Shown: positions 1 to 11,394 of the stretch, piece after piece
How positions within the stretch are numbered: the stretch's first letter is position 1
How the letters are laid out: the number at the start of each line of letters is the position of its first letter
NCBI GenBank assembly: GCA_022495995.1
Contig: JAFEMH010006926.1
Span: forward strand, 1 to 64,000
Source of the DNA: Adenophora triphylla var. japonica
Lineage: Eukaryota > Streptophyta > Magnoliopsida > Asterales > Campanulaceae
DNA: 64,000 nucleotides
Direction of reading: 5' to 3'
Position numbers and translations under genes: made by a program
Notes under the pieces: generated by a model
Seen by the model: only the letters and a program-made list of their open reading frames with translations
The model's database searches: none
What the model was told of the DNA's origin: nothing

Positions 1-1054
1 TATTAGGATGAACTAACCCCATAATTAAAAGAAAATTAAAGATTTTGCATAAAGATCAAATAAGGGCTACAACCAATTGCTAGAACTAAAAAGATATTGA
101 TAGCCACTCATATTCAGGATTGACATCACCAAATATGGAATAACAATAACAGATCAAACACTGAAAAAATTGCAAAAACTTTGGAAAATCCTGTGAATAA
201 TTCAATCCTTCAAAAACCTAGGCAAGAAAATAAAATCAAAGGTATCTTCAACAAGCCTTCTAAGGGGAGTATATATACTCCCTAATTAAGTCCTACCCTA
301 CTTAGGAAACAAAAAAGAAATAAACTGCATGAAAATCTGCTCCAAAATCCATGCTTACGTCACAATATACAGTGTCTTGGCACGAGTCAGCTAATTAGCA
401 CTGAGTCAGCCCTTCAATCAAGTCATGATCACGACTCGTGCAGCTGGGGCCTCCAACTCATTCTGACTATAATTGCTGGATTTGTGGCTTTTCTGGCTTC
501 CACTCGTGCTCACGAGTCGTGCTCCTCGCAAATGTCAGTTTCCGATCGCTCCTCTTAATTTGTGCCTTGGTTGCCACTCATTCTCCATTCGTGCCACGGC
601 CCTCTTCATTCGTGCTTTATTCTGGGCCCACTCAGTGCCTGAAAAGGGTAAAATCTTCATCTTTGACTCCACTTTGACCGACCTTCATCCCTTGACCGTG
701 TTTGACCCTCGAGCTCGAACCTTGGCCATTTTGTTGCCCTTTTTCATCGACAAATAACTTGCACTCTTCGGCCCATGATCAATTACAAGAAAAAGACAAA
801 ACTACCCTCAAAGTGTATCTTTTCTCACAAAAACCTCACATAACGTAATATCACTCAAATAACATCAAAACTCGACTAAATACATAAAAAGTCAATGTAA
901 ATAATCCGGAAACATCGGTAAATGATATGTATAAAAATCACTCATCAATCCATTTATAGGTAGTCTCCCTTTTATTTTACCGCTACTATCCCTGCTATTA
1001 TGTTCAACGTAGGAGATTTTGCTATATACGCCCGCTTCCTAAAATTTTTCACCT
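1..1054. other. Unassigned LTR-like debris
   Basis: No frame here looks like a real protein. Between about 355 and 620 the sequence repeats short palindromic words of the CACGAGTC / ACGAGTCGTG type, the same style of motif cluster seen in the copia LTRs at 44.6 and 55.0 kb and in the LTR-like stretch at 8.4-8.6 kb. That style suggests an old LTR, probably in minus orientation, but I found no second copy, TG..CA boundary or target duplication. Confidence 0.3.
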
Positions 1055-1608
1055 AAATGTCGTCAAGAAAATCATTAAGTATGTGTCTAGGACAAGTGAA
1101 TTAGGGATCTGGGTCTACCAAAGACACTAATATCAACTTATTGGTTTTGAGCGACTACGATTGGACAGGGGATATAGATGACAGGAAGAGCACTAGCTGG
1201 GGGCTGTTTTTTCTTGGGTAATAATATTGTGTCTGGGTACGACCGCAAGCAAAATTGTGTCCCTCTCGATCGCCGAATCGAGTATGCAAAGCAAATGGAG
1301 TTGTCAGTTCTCATAATTAATATGGTTGAAACATATGTTTGATGACTATGGTCCTGATAGCAATATCTCGACCATGTATCGTGACAATTTGAGTGCTATT
1401 AATATTTCCAAAAACCCCGTACAACACCTCACGCACTAAACACATTGATATCCGCTATCACTTTTTGAGAGATTTAGTAGAAAAGGACTTGATCCAAATA
1501 GAGTATATTGATACTAAACATCAACTTGCTGATATTTTGACCAAAGGCTTAGGACTACGAGAGACTTCCTCAAGTTTGAAAAAATCTCTTGGTTTATGTT
1601 TTCTATAA
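1055..1608 (+). pseudogene. Ty1/copia (Sirevirus-like) RNase H end, degenerate
   Basis: A broken frame reads as the C-terminal end of a copia polyprotein. Recognisable pieces are a YVSRTSELGIW-like segment near 1080, a DYDWTGDIDDRKSTS block near 1150, and a final open stretch (1393-1608) with RTKHIDIRYHFLRDLV and QLADILTKGL. These are the usual RNase H landmarks of plant copia elements, and the HIDIRYHFLRDLVE wording is Sirevirus-like. Several stops and frame changes separate the blocks. The rest of pol lies outside the window or is lost. The env-like ORF and LTR downstream fit the same element. Confidence 0.7.
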
Positions 1609-2160
1609 ATCTGTTAGTTTCAAGTGTTACGTCGGTGTTGCCAACACTGACAAGAACACTTGTGTATTTGTTGTATATTTTTATTTAAAAAAATAAATTA
1701 TATTTTGTCTAATCTCAAATGGGGGCATTTTACTTACGATTTTTTTTGTTCTATTATGCGTACATTCTTAAGGTTAACATTTTTTTTAAAAAATACCCCT
1801 TTGTGCTTAAAGTGACAAAGTCACTTATATTGTGTTGATATTGAAAAAGGCAAAGCTTGTTAAAATACTCTCTCAAAGTAACTCTGTAGGGCACGACGTT
1901 CTCTACGACGATGTTTCCTTGCCAAAACGGGAGTATAATGTAGTTGTTTTATACTAAGTATTAGGGACATGGAGCTCACTACTACAAAGGTGCAGACCCT
2001 ACTTTGAAAGGTATAAAACTTACTACATATAGCCATTTTACACATTTATAAAAAACTCTTCGGAGGCACGGGAGCTTTCCGCTTACTATGATACTTCCTT
2101 GTAAACAAAGAATGTGTAAAGCTTAAGCTTAAAAAATTGCCTAAGGAATTATAAGATATA
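1609..2160. other. Element spacer between copia pol and MITE
   Basis: No gene seen. The inverted word GTGTTGCCAACAC near 1635 returns at about 6183 at the end of the putative 3' LTR, which ties this spacer to the same Sirevirus-like element. Confidence 0.35.
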
Positions 2161-2452
2161 CTCCCTCCGGGTCCCGCATAATATTAGCACAAACACTTGT
2201 TTGCGCAAGGGAATTAAGGAATAAGGGATATTTTAATAAAATGTTGTGAGTGTAAAAAAATGAGTGGAGAGAGAATGAGTGGAGGGTGTAATAAATTATA
2301 ATGGTGTTGTGAGTATTAAAATAATGTAGGAGAGAGAATGAGTGGGGTTGGGTGAATATTTTATTAATATAAAGTTTCCTTTTTGGGAGTGTGCGAATAT
2401 TAGCGGGACGCCCAAAAAGAAAAGTGTGCTAATATTAGCGGGACGGAGGGAG
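2161..2452 (+). mobile_element. Stowaway-type MITE (copy 1)
   Basis: The element begins CTCCCTCCGGGTCCCG and ends CGGGACGGAGGGAG, imperfect terminal inverted repeats of the Tc1/mariner Stowaway class, and is flanked by TA on both sides (2159-2160 and 2453-2454). It is 292 bp, AT-rich and non-coding. Its interior (repeated AGAGAGAATGAGTGG words and the segment CGGGACGCCCAAAAAG) matches the reverse complement of the copy at 8033-8316. It is nested in the Sirevirus-like element. Confidence 0.9.
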
Positions 2453-3038
2453 TATATGCTAAAAAAGTATCAAGGGGATTTTATTCAAAATGTTGCCTTG
2501 TGTGTCACGCAACATTGCTAGTAACACATTAGTAGATGCTACATTAATTTTTCATTTCTAATTTTTGCTTTTGTTAATTAAATTTTGAATTTTCAAAAGT
2601 CTATTTTCTTATATTTAGAGTTTGTGAAATTTAAAAGGTTTTTAGCAAAAATATTTATTTTTGTCTAACTAATTGTAATTTAAAAATATCTATTTTTTAA
2701 AATTCATTATTTTGAATTTTGAAAAACTCAATTTTATGGATATTGCTAAAATTATTTTTAGTTATTATATTTTTGAAAAATGAAAAAAAAATTAAAAAAA
2801 TGTTTTTTTTTTCAAAATGGCGGATAACAGTGGGTTGAGTTTGTTGGATTTTTGAGGGATAAAAGGGATTTTATTTGATTTGAACTTGTCAAATCAAATT
2901 AAAACCCTTCCTATTTACTCATTAAACCCTCCTCCTCACTAAACCCTCTCTCTCTCTCTCTTCTTGTCTCTCTCTCTCTAGGCGAAACCAAACCCTTCCC
3001 CTGTTCCCCCTTCTTCCTCGTTTTTTCCTTCGATTTTC
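2453..3038. other. AT-rich spacer with CT microsatellite
   Basis: No gene seen. The stretch is strongly AT-rich. A short (CT)n run at about 2945-2980 lies just upstream of the env-like ORF and may be part of its leader. Confidence 0.5.
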
Positions 3039-4777
3039 ATGGCAAGTCCCAAAAATTCTTCCCAAATTTCTTCCCCCATGGAGATCTCACCACTCGCCCC
3101 TTCGAGTGTCGCCTCCAATGTCGCCGTTTCTATGGAGATATCCCCTGCGACACTTTCGGCCACACCCACAACATCACCATCTTTAGACATTGTTGTCTAT
3201 AATCCTCCTCAAATTCTCATACCTATAAGCCTTCCAGAAGCTACCCCATCTGTTGAACTCACCTTCGCCCCTCAAAAGAAAACCAAGAAACGAAAGGCGG
3301 TTGATGCTTCTACGTCATTTCGAGATGGAGTTCGTCGTCAGTCAGAAAGGATCAAGACGTTGTTCAAGTCCAAAATTCCTTCCAACACAGCTGATGATCC
3401 TGTCAATGTGGAGGATAGCTCAAGTTCATCGCTCAACATTTCGTCCGAGGACAATTCGGACCCAATCTTCAAAGAGACCAAGGTGCCCTCATCACCTTCT
3501 GATGAGGATGAGGAAGCATGGATGGAGGATGAAGAAACTCTAGCTCAAGCCCAGTCCCGGATTGCCAAGAAACAGAAACTTCAGTCCAGTGTTGCCCCAA
3601 GTGTTGCCAATCCAATGGCAACACCTGAGACAACACCGGCTGCCAAGACCAAAGCTCAGTCAAGTTCACCCTCATATTCTCCTATTTCCTGGCCAGAGGT
3701 AACCACTCCTACTCCCTCTCAAGATTCAAAATTTGAATATGAGTCTTTTGGATATTATGAACGCCCATTTCTTTTCGAGGAATTTTATAGTGAATCCAAC
3801 TTAGATAAGTGGGTTCAAGATTTTGAGAAAAAGATTCTGAATTAAAGGAATATGTTTGTGACTCAGTTCAAGGAGTTAGAAGTGTACCAATTTTTGAAGG
3901 ACATAAACTTTTTACCTACGGTTGTGAAAGTGTTCGATTATATTGAAAGTGTGGTTAGGAATTTTTATGCTCATCTTAGGAAGGATATTGATGATAGGAA
4001 TACCCCTCACTATGGAAAGATTTTTGTTAGGGGCAATATTTATGATTTTAATCCCTTGATCATCAACAAATCATTCGGCCTCCCTAATATTGAAGATGAG
4101 AGTTTGGACGTTGAACCGAATTCCTTAGCCAACTTTTTTACTGGAGGGAGAGTCACTGTTTGGAGTGAACACTTTAAATCTACCCACCTTACTTCTCGTT
4201 TAGTGTGCTTAACAAAATTTGTATAACAAATTGGCTCCCTGCGGCTAATGAAAACACGGTGACATTTGAGCAAGCCACCTTGTTATACAAATTAGGTAAG
4301 AAATAGAGAGTCAACTTTGGAAGGCTGGTATTTGTTCACCTTTCTGCATGGGCCAAGAAAAGAAAAACCTCCTCCTTCATTTTTCCTTCCCTTATTTTCA
4401 ATGTTCTCTTGTACCAAAACCTCAAGCCTTGGAATGCCGATAATAACTCTGAGAAGCCTGTATATTACAGAATTAGCAAACATTTTATAGAAGGTGATAG
4501 GCACAGAGATTTTCCATGGGTTTTGGTTACAGATGCTCCTCCTTTGGCTGCCCCTGCTACAAGTGTCGCCCTTGAAATTGGCAGCACTTCAGGCAACACT
4601 GCACCTGTGATGATAGATGCTTTCATGGTTCTTAATTTTTTCAATAGTCAGGTGAATCATATAGACTCGGTGATACGTGGATGGCCGGACATGCGTCGAT
4701 ATGAGAAAATGGTGGATATGATTTCTTCCAAAATAGGTGGAGATCAATCAAGGCCAAGGCGTGATGATGGAGCGTGT
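3039..4777 (+). pseudogene. Env-like extra ORF of Sirevirus-like element (putative plant transposon domain)
   Basis: The first open block (3039-3845, 268 codons) is Ser/Pro/Thr-rich with a basic KKTKKRK segment and an acidic stretch. After one TAA (3843-3845) the same frame continues (3852-4226) with a globular domain: VVRNFYAHLRKD, FVRGNIYDFNPLIINKSFGL. A frame change near 4210 then gives NWLPAANENTVTFEQATLLYK and, further on, YYRISKHFIEGDRHRDFPW. I recognise this order as the plant 'putative plant transposon protein' domain found in extra ORFs of LTR elements. Its position, after a copia pol end and before a PPT and LTR, is the slot of the env-like ORF of Sireviruses. It is broken by at least one stop and two frame changes. 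A role as an envelope protein is not shown by the sequence. Confidence 0.65.
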
Positions 4778-5295
4778 TGAGAAATGAGCTCGGACCAAGT
4801 GGCACAGCCTAAGGGAGGTGAAGGAGCTGAACATGCAGAAGGTTGATGGTTGGTTCGCATGGTTACTTGATTTGGTGATTTGGTAATAAAAACAATTTTA
4901 TTTGTTTTTAATTGGTTTTTTATGTTTAAACAATTTTAATTTCTCTTTTTCTTTGTTTGGTGAAATTTTCTTCAAACTTTGGTGGATGGTTTTGCTAAAA
5001 TGGTTGGATGGTTGTTTTTGAGATTTTAATAATTATTTTGGTTAGTAATTAATTTCGTATTAAGGGGGAGATAAATTCAAAATTATGTGACTTTACATTA
5101 CCTGAAGGTTGATGTTGCCACTATTTGGAGTGTGATATTTTGATTGAAAAATATTTTCAAACATTGCCTGAAGGTTTATGTTGTCACTATTTGTCACGTG
5201 GTAGTTTTTTATTTTTTTTGTTAAGTTTGACTAATTGGTTTGTAAAGATCATCATATTGGTATTTTGTGAAGAAATCAGTAACTAAGGGGTAGAT
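4778..5295 (+). other. 3' untranslated region and polypurine tract of Sirevirus-like element
   Basis: Non-coding T-rich DNA follows the env-like ORF. Two purine tracts are visible, TTAAGGGGGAGAT near 5060 and TAAGGGGTAGAT at 5284-5295. The second directly precedes a TGTTAATG start and is the better candidate for the primer of plus-strand synthesis. Confidence 0.45.
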
Positions 5296-6206
5296 TGTTA
5301 ATGTGAGATCATGTGTTCCCATGAATGTTGTCCCAAGTGTTGCAAACTAGTGTTGCCAGGGGTAAGTTGCACAAGTGTTGCCATTTGGATTTGGCAAAAT
5401 CAAATAGTTACTGTATTTTTCACAAATAATAATTTAGAAATTAATGTTTAAATAACAGTAGTTAGTCTGCTTAAAATGAGCTTGAATAGGTCCTCAAAAA
5501 CTGTCCAGGCGTGATGTTCGAAGAAGAGGAGAAAATAAACATGTGTTTATTTGTTTAATTAATGACCAAGCAAAAAGAGATATTATCTAGCTATTCAGGG
5601 GGAGAACAAGTCAGAGTACAAGGCATCTATAGCTGAGAGGTACAAGCAAGAGAAGCCAAAGAAGACTAAATCTCCTACATTTGAGGCGAGAATGCTAAAA
5701 TGGAGGAAACAAACTTCAAGGTTGTTGCTGATCATTTTGAGTAGGTTCCAAGACTTTGTGGCCTATAAATAGTGCAAAGGATCTTCATTGAAGATCATCC
5801 AATCTGTAAAATGCAAATCCGCACAAGAAATAGAATTATGCTCTCAAGTGTTGCCATTCGGTTGGCAACACTCGATCCGACACTCGAGAATTTCATATAG
5901 ATTTTCATATTTTTGTGAGGTTTTGAGTGTTCATTTTCAGAGAGAGTTCATTATATATTGTTCCTTATGTTAATGATTGTTTATCATTAAGGAACTTCTT
6001 CGACCTTGTATTGAATTCATATTATTAATAGAAAGGTTTTGCCCTCCTGGCACCCATCAAGTTATATATTTATACAACTTGATAAAAATTATATTCTTGT
6101 ATATTGTTTTAATTCTTCCGCTGCAAATTAGATTTATTTCTATTTATTTGTGTTTTTCTAGAATTGGTGTGTGTTGTTGTTAGTGTTGCCAACACTAAGG
6201 ACAACA
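5296..6206 (+). repeat. Putative 3' LTR of Sirevirus-like element
   Basis: The sequence starts TGTTAATG right after a polypurine tract and can be closed at GGACAACA (6206), giving TGTT..AACA ends and about 911 bp. It contains many variants of the word GTGTTGCC / AAGTGTTGC, for example near 5330, 5350, 5380, 5848 and 6183. The 5' LTR is not in the window, so the borders rest on the PPT and the terminal inverted dinucleotides only. Confidence 0.5.
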
Positions 6207-6481
6207 CTTGTGAGTTTCGCCTCACTTGTTCTAAGCCATAGACAATTTCAATTTTTGAGAGAAATTAGACAAAAATTCATTTTCTGACAGAGGGGTAGTC
6301 TCGCACGAGACAGGGCTCTCTTTTTTTTTTAACTTTTAGTGCACACCCTGGTTTCTGCCTAGACCGCCTTTTCAGGTTTTCAATCTAGCGGGCTTGTTTT
6401 CTTATGCGAGCTCTAATTTTTGCCTAGGCCATCCCTTTTAGGGATTTTCAACCTAGCGAGCGTTTTTTTTAAGAGGCCAAG
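6207..6481 (-). other. Downstream region of minus-strand gypsy fragment
   Basis: Read on the minus strand, this follows the integrase end. It contains two similar blocks, one around GCTAGGTTGAAAATCCC and one around GCTAGATTGAAAACC, each followed by a GGCCTAGGC or GGTCTAGGC word. From memory such blocks are common after pol in plant Ty3/gypsy elements. No gene is present. Confidence 0.45.
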
Positions 6482-6760
6482 TCACGCGAAGTACTTCTTG
6501 AGTTTGTCCATGTTGATCGGCTTTGGCAGTTGATCTCCGTCTAAGTCCACCAACTGAAGGGCTCCCCCAGAGAATATCTTCTTCACGATGTAGGGTCCTA
6601 TCCATCTTGGCCCCCACTTGCCTAGAAGCTTTTCAGCATGAGTGGTCGGGATATGGATTGTTTTAGTCACAATAGTTGAGCCACTTCCATTTCCAGTTAT
6701 TGGTCCAGTTTGGGATCCAATCTGGATCTCCACGGTGTTGGTATCAGCAATGTGAAACAC
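6482..6760 (-). pseudogene. Ty3/gypsy integrase C-terminal fragment
   Basis: A 92-codon frame on the minus strand ends with the typical integrase C-terminus of plant gypsy elements: KWGPRWIGPYIVKKIF, then GGALQLVDLDGDQLPKPIN and a final DKLKKYFA. Only the very end of pol is present. The frame opens abruptly at 6760 and nothing upstream on the minus strand continues it, so this is a truncated relic. It differs in sequence from the Tat element at 10-23 kb, whose integrase ends DHLKKYYH. Confidence 0.75.
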
Positions 6761-8032
6761 AACAACTAGTTAGTATAAACAGTTTAAATAGTATCTGTAA
6801 TTGGCTCCCTTTGTTAGGGAATATGTCTTAAGATTGTTACAAACTATGAAGAAGGAATAATTACAGAAATTGTAAAACTGAAATTTAAACTGAAAATACA
6901 AACAAAAAATAGTCTAGCTGTTGTTCTTGCACGAGCCCAATGATAATCATTGTCTCCTTAAGACATATTCGTCCCCTCATCGAGTGTTCTTGAGTTTGGT
7001 GGAACGCTTGTCTCACAGGATAGAACGTGCGGACCGGGGGCACTTTGCACCTAAGTATCCCGGCGAGCTAAAAAGTGCTTGGACAAAATCACCTCTTGTT
7101 ACTACGGATGCAAGGAGGCCAAGGAATAGAATGACAATATGTAGAAAGAGGAATGGAGGAGGAACGTAGTTGCAGTAGGTGTTTTGTTAGTTTTCTTCGT
7201 TGTCAACAACTGAAGTTCACCTCCATTTTATAGCCTCAAATAATCAAAACTGGAATTTTATCATTAATCCGAGAATTAAAACTAATAATTTCAGCCATTA
7301 ATCCGAAAAAATTAAACCCATTTAATTTTCGGTTTAAGTTTCGATATTTATGTCTTGGTTGTTGCACATTTGAAATCAATGCAAACAATATTGCTCAGAA
7401 CTTCTCGACCAAGCATGCATAAGCCTCTACGAGCATGCTTGTCCGTAAAACTTCGCCTAGGACTTGCTCGGGTGAGTCACCAGCAGGTTCTCTGAGCATA
7501 CCGTCTTAAACTACCCATTATGTATATGCTCTGCTCGGGCGAGTCACCAGCTGGCTCGGCTGAGCATATCAGTCAATGCTTGGCTTTATTTTGATTTACA
7601 AAATAAAAAATATTAGCAAAAGGTGGGCTTGTCTGCGTAGGCAATTTCGGTGCTTCATTCGTGTCCGCAGGACGCGCACATACACGAGTACGCACCTCGC
7701 AAGCCAAATTGGAACTTGATTTGCACCCCCCTGCGAGTGAGATAGAGCCTCTATGCTACATAATCTAGAACACTACTCTAGTGCTCAAGTCTTTAAACTA
7801 GCACCAGGTTCAGTTCCTTTCCAACGTGGGATAACTCCACTTTCCTTTTACTTTGAGCATTTATATCTCAACCAATGTGAGATAACTTCATTTCCTTAGC
7901 AACGTGGGATAACTCAAGTTTTCCCTTTTCAACCCACTTACTTTGAGCATTCATATCTCATTCATCCAACAACCATTTTAGACAAATGAACATTTGATTT
8001 TTTGTTCTCATGGAGTAGAATACAAACTCATA
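6761..8032. other. LTR-like non-coding stretch
   Basis: No credible gene; the longest plus-strand frame (6921-7169) has no family I recognise. A TTTTATAGCC word near 7227 would be a TATA box on the minus strand. The words GCTCGG(G/C)(C/T)GAG and GAGTCACCAGC recur at 7466-7560, and AACGTGGGATAACT recurs near 7820 and 7900. This looks like an old LTR in minus orientation, without borders I can fix. Confidence 0.35.
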
Positions 8033-8316
8033 CTCCCTCCGTCCCGCTAATATCCGCACACTTTCTTTTTTGGGCGTCCCGCTAATATCCACACACTCCC
8101 AAAAAGGAAACTTTATATTAATAAAATATTCATCCAATCCCACTCATTCTCTCTCCTACATTATTTTAATACTCACAACACCATTATAATTTATTACACC
8201 CTCCACTCATTCTCTCTCCTACTTTACTTTTACACTCACAACATTTTATTAAAATATCATATTTCTTAATTCCCGCGCAAACAGTGTTAGTGCGGATATT
8301 AGCGAGACGGAGGGAG
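8033..8316 (-). mobile_element. Stowaway-type MITE (copy 2, same family, opposite orientation)
   Basis: It begins CTCCCTCCGTCCCGC and ends GCGAGACGGAGGGAG with TA on both sides (8031-8032, 8317-8318). At 284 bp it is close in length and content to copy 1 when reverse-complemented, including TTGGGCGTCCCGC, the CTCATTCTCTCTCCTAC repeats and the region around CCCGCGCAAACA. Non-coding. Confidence 0.92.
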
Positions 8317-9010
8317 TAAACAATTAAATAATTTGACAAAATTATCCTTTAGAAAATAATCCATATTTTTCTTCAAAAACACACTATTTTCCAACAATAC
8401 TAGCTGGCACTCCGCCGCGTTCTGTGGATTCTGGAGCATGAAGTTGAATAGTCGGACACGGCCGTATAGAGTGCAAGACATGCCCATGCGGAATTGTGCA
8501 AAAGTTTTTGGACAGCGGGAGCGCGCGCACCCACAAGGGGGGGGGGAGCGGCTGCTCCCAAGGTCAGAAGATTTGGCACGGCCGTGCTCCCCAAAGGACA
8601 CAATCGTGCTCGACTGTTTTTTGGCCTGGGCCGACGGTTTTTCTCGACGCATGATTAAAACCCTTCAGGTTTAGAAATATAGAAGTATAAATACTCATAT
8701 CCCCTAACAAATCAGATTAGCTTTCTAGTGTGTTATACATATCAATAATTCTATAATTCTGAAGTTAAATTGCTTATCTGCTTTCTCTATATCTATAATT
8801 AACGCAATGGGAATTCTTGTGATCAAGAATTCGTGCAACAATTAGAGATTGTAATCTGCTGATTTTCGGTTGATAAGAATATTCTCTCATTTCTACCCGT
8901 GGACGTATCTAAGTTGATGAAACACGTATATATGTGTGTTGTGTGATTACCGTTTATTTTCATCTTCTAAATATACTTTGTTCTATCGTATACTTTTAAT
9001 TAGAATGTGA
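8317..9010 (+). repeat. Copia LTR-like fragment
   Basis: CACGGCCGT words (near 8458 and 8578), a TATA box (TATAAATA, 8686-8693) and then CCCGTGGACGTA near 8896 form the order seen in U3-R-U5 of many plant copia LTRs, where CCCGTGGACGTAGG-type text lies in the leader. I found no partner LTR, primer-binding site or target duplication, so this is a solo or truncated LTR. Confidence 0.45.
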
Positions 9011-9300
9011 TGGATTTATAACCGATACAATCAATAAAATAATGTTATCTCATTTTGTATTCATATTTTTATAAACTTCTTATATATATATATGTTCTTA
9101 ATATTGCCTCTAAAATAATTAGAGTCTCTGATGATGAGTTGATGAGTTTACGAGTTGATCAAATTAAATTTTATTCACGCAACTTGAAATTTCATAGATA
9201 TACCTGAATCTCACGTCACACTAAATGTAACCGCAAACCGGGAGATGACGCAGCTTCCTATACAAGTTTTAACGAAAAGTTTACAAGTTTTAACGAAAAT

Positions 9301-9860
9301 TTACGTAGTAAATGTGTTTCGTAAAATCTAGGAGAAACGCGTTTCTCCATAAGTTATGGAGAAATGGGTTACGGGTATCCAGAACCTTTTGAAAGGATAT
9401 CCGTAAACTTTTTGTATTGGCCATGACCTTGTCCCATGGTTACTCGGATATCGGGCCTCAAAGGTTCCGGATATCCGTAACTCTTTGAAAGGATATCCGT
9501 AGCTTATGAAAGTGATATCCGAAACCTTCAAAATGATATCCGTAAACTTTCAAAATGTTTCGATATTCATTTGATGATTTCTCTGATATACATTTGAAGG
9601 TTTTCGATATCCGTAAAACCTTCAAAATGAATATCCGTAAACTTTCAAAATGTTTCTCGATATTCATTCGATGGTTTTCGGATATACATTTGAAGGTTTC
9701 TCGGATATCCAAACCTTCAATAAGCAATTTTTGGTCTTGGCCTTGATTTGGCTTCAAATCTATTTTTTCTGGATATCCGCCCAAAGGCTTCTGGATATCC
9801 GTTCCAAAGCTTCTGGATATCCAGAACCCTTTGAGACTGATATCCAGAAATTTTCTTCTG
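9301..9860. repeat. Array of GGATATCC palindromic words
   Basis: The palindrome GGATATCC or its core GATATC occurs many times in about 550 bp, often followed by GTAAAC, GAAACC or AGAACC, and mixed with TTTGAAGG / CCTTCAAA words. Spacing is irregular, so this is a dispersed-motif cluster, not a tandem satellite. Frames reading through it (such as 9458-9784 minus) are a by-product. No gene is seen between 9011 and 9300 or 9861 and 9984. Confidence 0.6.
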
Positions 9861-9984
9861 ATTATCAGCAGACCTACTCAATGTGTTTTATGTTCTCAAG
9901 GCAAAATATAATGGAATTTGTGGAATATTGCGTTTGACTAAGATACTAGTCCAATTAAAATATAATATATTTTCTTATAATATA

Positions 9985-10032
9985 CTTGATCCGTTTTATT
10001 TGAAAAGGTATAAAATTAATTTTGTACGTAAA
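9985..10032 (+). mobile_element. Left part of a Stowaway-like MITE split by the Tat element
   Basis: After TA (9983-9984) the sequence CTTGATCCGTTTTATTTGAA begins. It pairs as an inverted repeat with the end of the segment at 23,314-23,528, which finishes TTGTGACGGATAGAG followed by TA. Removing the Tat element and one copy of its 5-bp duplication joins the halves into an element of about 263 bp. Confidence 0.7.
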
Positions 10033-10775
10033 TGATGCTGTCCAATAATAACGGTTGGGCCTGATCCAAGTCCATTGGCGAAAGAGTAGCAAGTAGGCCC
10101 AAAATCGAGATAAGACCCAAGAAGAAGACTAAAGCAGAGGTGGCCCAAGAAGGATCATAAGAAAGTGAGATAGGAAATATCCCGCTAAGAGTTAGTAAAG
10201 GGGGGGGGGGAAGACCAAGGCAATAATAGCGAGACATTATGAGGTGAACCGGCGAGATAACGATAAAGGCGAAATGCGAGATATTGTGGTAAGGCGAGAC
10301 AGGCCAAAGGTAACCTTATCCGGCGAGAGAGGGATCCCAAATTGATGTTATTCACCAGAGGCGGCATATAAATATCTATGAAGTGGGGCCCATTAGACGG
10401 TTATGCATTGGAATTGGTGATCACGTGTTAAGGGTTTACTTTTATAAAGGACCAATGGAGTGGTGACACGTGGCAGGAGGCATGGAACGTGAGGATGTCA
10501 CATGCAAGGCACGAGGGTAGGGGGTATAAGTATGAGAGGAAGGCTTCATTCCAAAGGTACGCCCATTTTTATACACACAGACACCTTCCTTACTGTTGGT
10601 TTTCCCCTTTGTCAAGCAAATTCTTATCCTCACGCCGGAGGGGCATACGCCGGAGCCGCCCCCGGCTTAGTTAACGTTTGAGTGTGTGCAGATTGACTGG
10701 AGAAGAAGGAGCCGGAGATATCAAATTTGGACTACAACGGTGAGTTGCTGCTTGAGGAAATTCCTGGCAACATCA
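10033..10775 (+). repeat. 5' LTR of Tat element
   Basis: TGATGCTGTCCAATAATAAC begins the repeat and GGCAACATCA ends it. Compared with the 3' LTR I see five substitutions (near 10,166, 10,246, 10,379, 10,412 and 10,645) and a longer G run at 10,200-10,210. Confidence 0.97.
10422..10531 (+). promoter_or_regulatory. Putative LTR core promoter with two CACGTG boxes
   Basis: Within U3, a G-box (TCACGTGT, CACGTG at 10,422-10,427), a CCAAT word near 10,452, a second box in ABRE-like context (ACACGTGGC, CACGTG at 10,467-10,472) and a TATA-like GGTATAAGTATG near 10,523 occur in promoter order. A stronger TATAAATA lies further upstream at 10,367-10,374. The 3' LTR has the same set. G-box/ABRE elements bind bZIP and bHLH factors in plants, so stress or hormone control is plausible but inferred. 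Confidence 0.45.
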
Positions 10776-10777
10776 AT

Positions 10778-10795
10778 TGGTTCCGTTGCCGGGAC
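10778..10795 (+). other. Primer-binding site, tRNA-Asp type
   Basis: Two bases after the 5' LTR comes TGGTTCCGTTGCCGGGAC. It matches the complement of the plant tRNA-Asp 3' end (TGGCGCCGTTGCCGGGG) with three or so mismatches. The position and polarity are those of a minus-strand primer site. Confidence 0.7.
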
Positions 10796-11394
10796 TGTTT
10801 TCTCTTCAAGGATTGGAGTTTCGTCGGCGGTAGATTAATACCTGTGAAGTGCTGTTCGGAGATCTGGAGGTGGGTTCGTGTTGGGGACGATTCAGTGGGT
10901 GTGTTGAATGTCCGATTGAATTGGTTTTATTTGCAACTTGTGAATTGAAACTTGTTGTTCTTATTGCTGATTGGAATCGATTGGTGTTTTGGAAGATTTG
11001 TGGGTTAAAATAGTTGGAAAATTTGATAATGTTTGATTGGGTTGGTGTGAAATCCTGATTTCTAAAGTATTTGCGTGAGTTGCGGTGGATTGGAAGTTGT
11101 TTGTTAAGATTTGTTTAAATCTGGGTTTGATTGTGAGGTTTGAGCTGGGTTGATGGTCTTGGATTTTGTGAAGTCATTTGATTGTGAGTAGCTGGGATTT
11201 TGGTGTTTTTGGTGGTAGTGTGTAGTTGAAGCAATTGTTGATATTTTTGAAAAGTTCTTGGTTGGTGTTGAAAGGTTTTATTGCTGGGTTGTTATTTGTT
11301 GTTTCTTGGTTTCTGGGCAAGATCTTCAAATCTTCATAAGATTTGCAGATTTTCATAGTTGAAGTTCGTCAGTTTGATTACGTAGGTGGAAGGA
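10796..11394 (+). other. 5' leader of Tat element
   Basis: Non-coding stretch between primer site and gag, rich in TTG and GATT words. No credible ORF or packaging motif recognised. Confidence 0.5.

Noticed and set aside
8299..8674. Overlapping ORFs on both strands around the G-run at 8,540
   Set aside because: GC-rich LTR-like DNA; no domain and mutual overlap on opposite strands.
10489..10674. Matching 61-codon ORFs in both Tat LTRs (also 23,022-23,207)
   Set aside because: Shared only because the LTRs are copies; composition and overlap with promoter boxes do not suggest coding.
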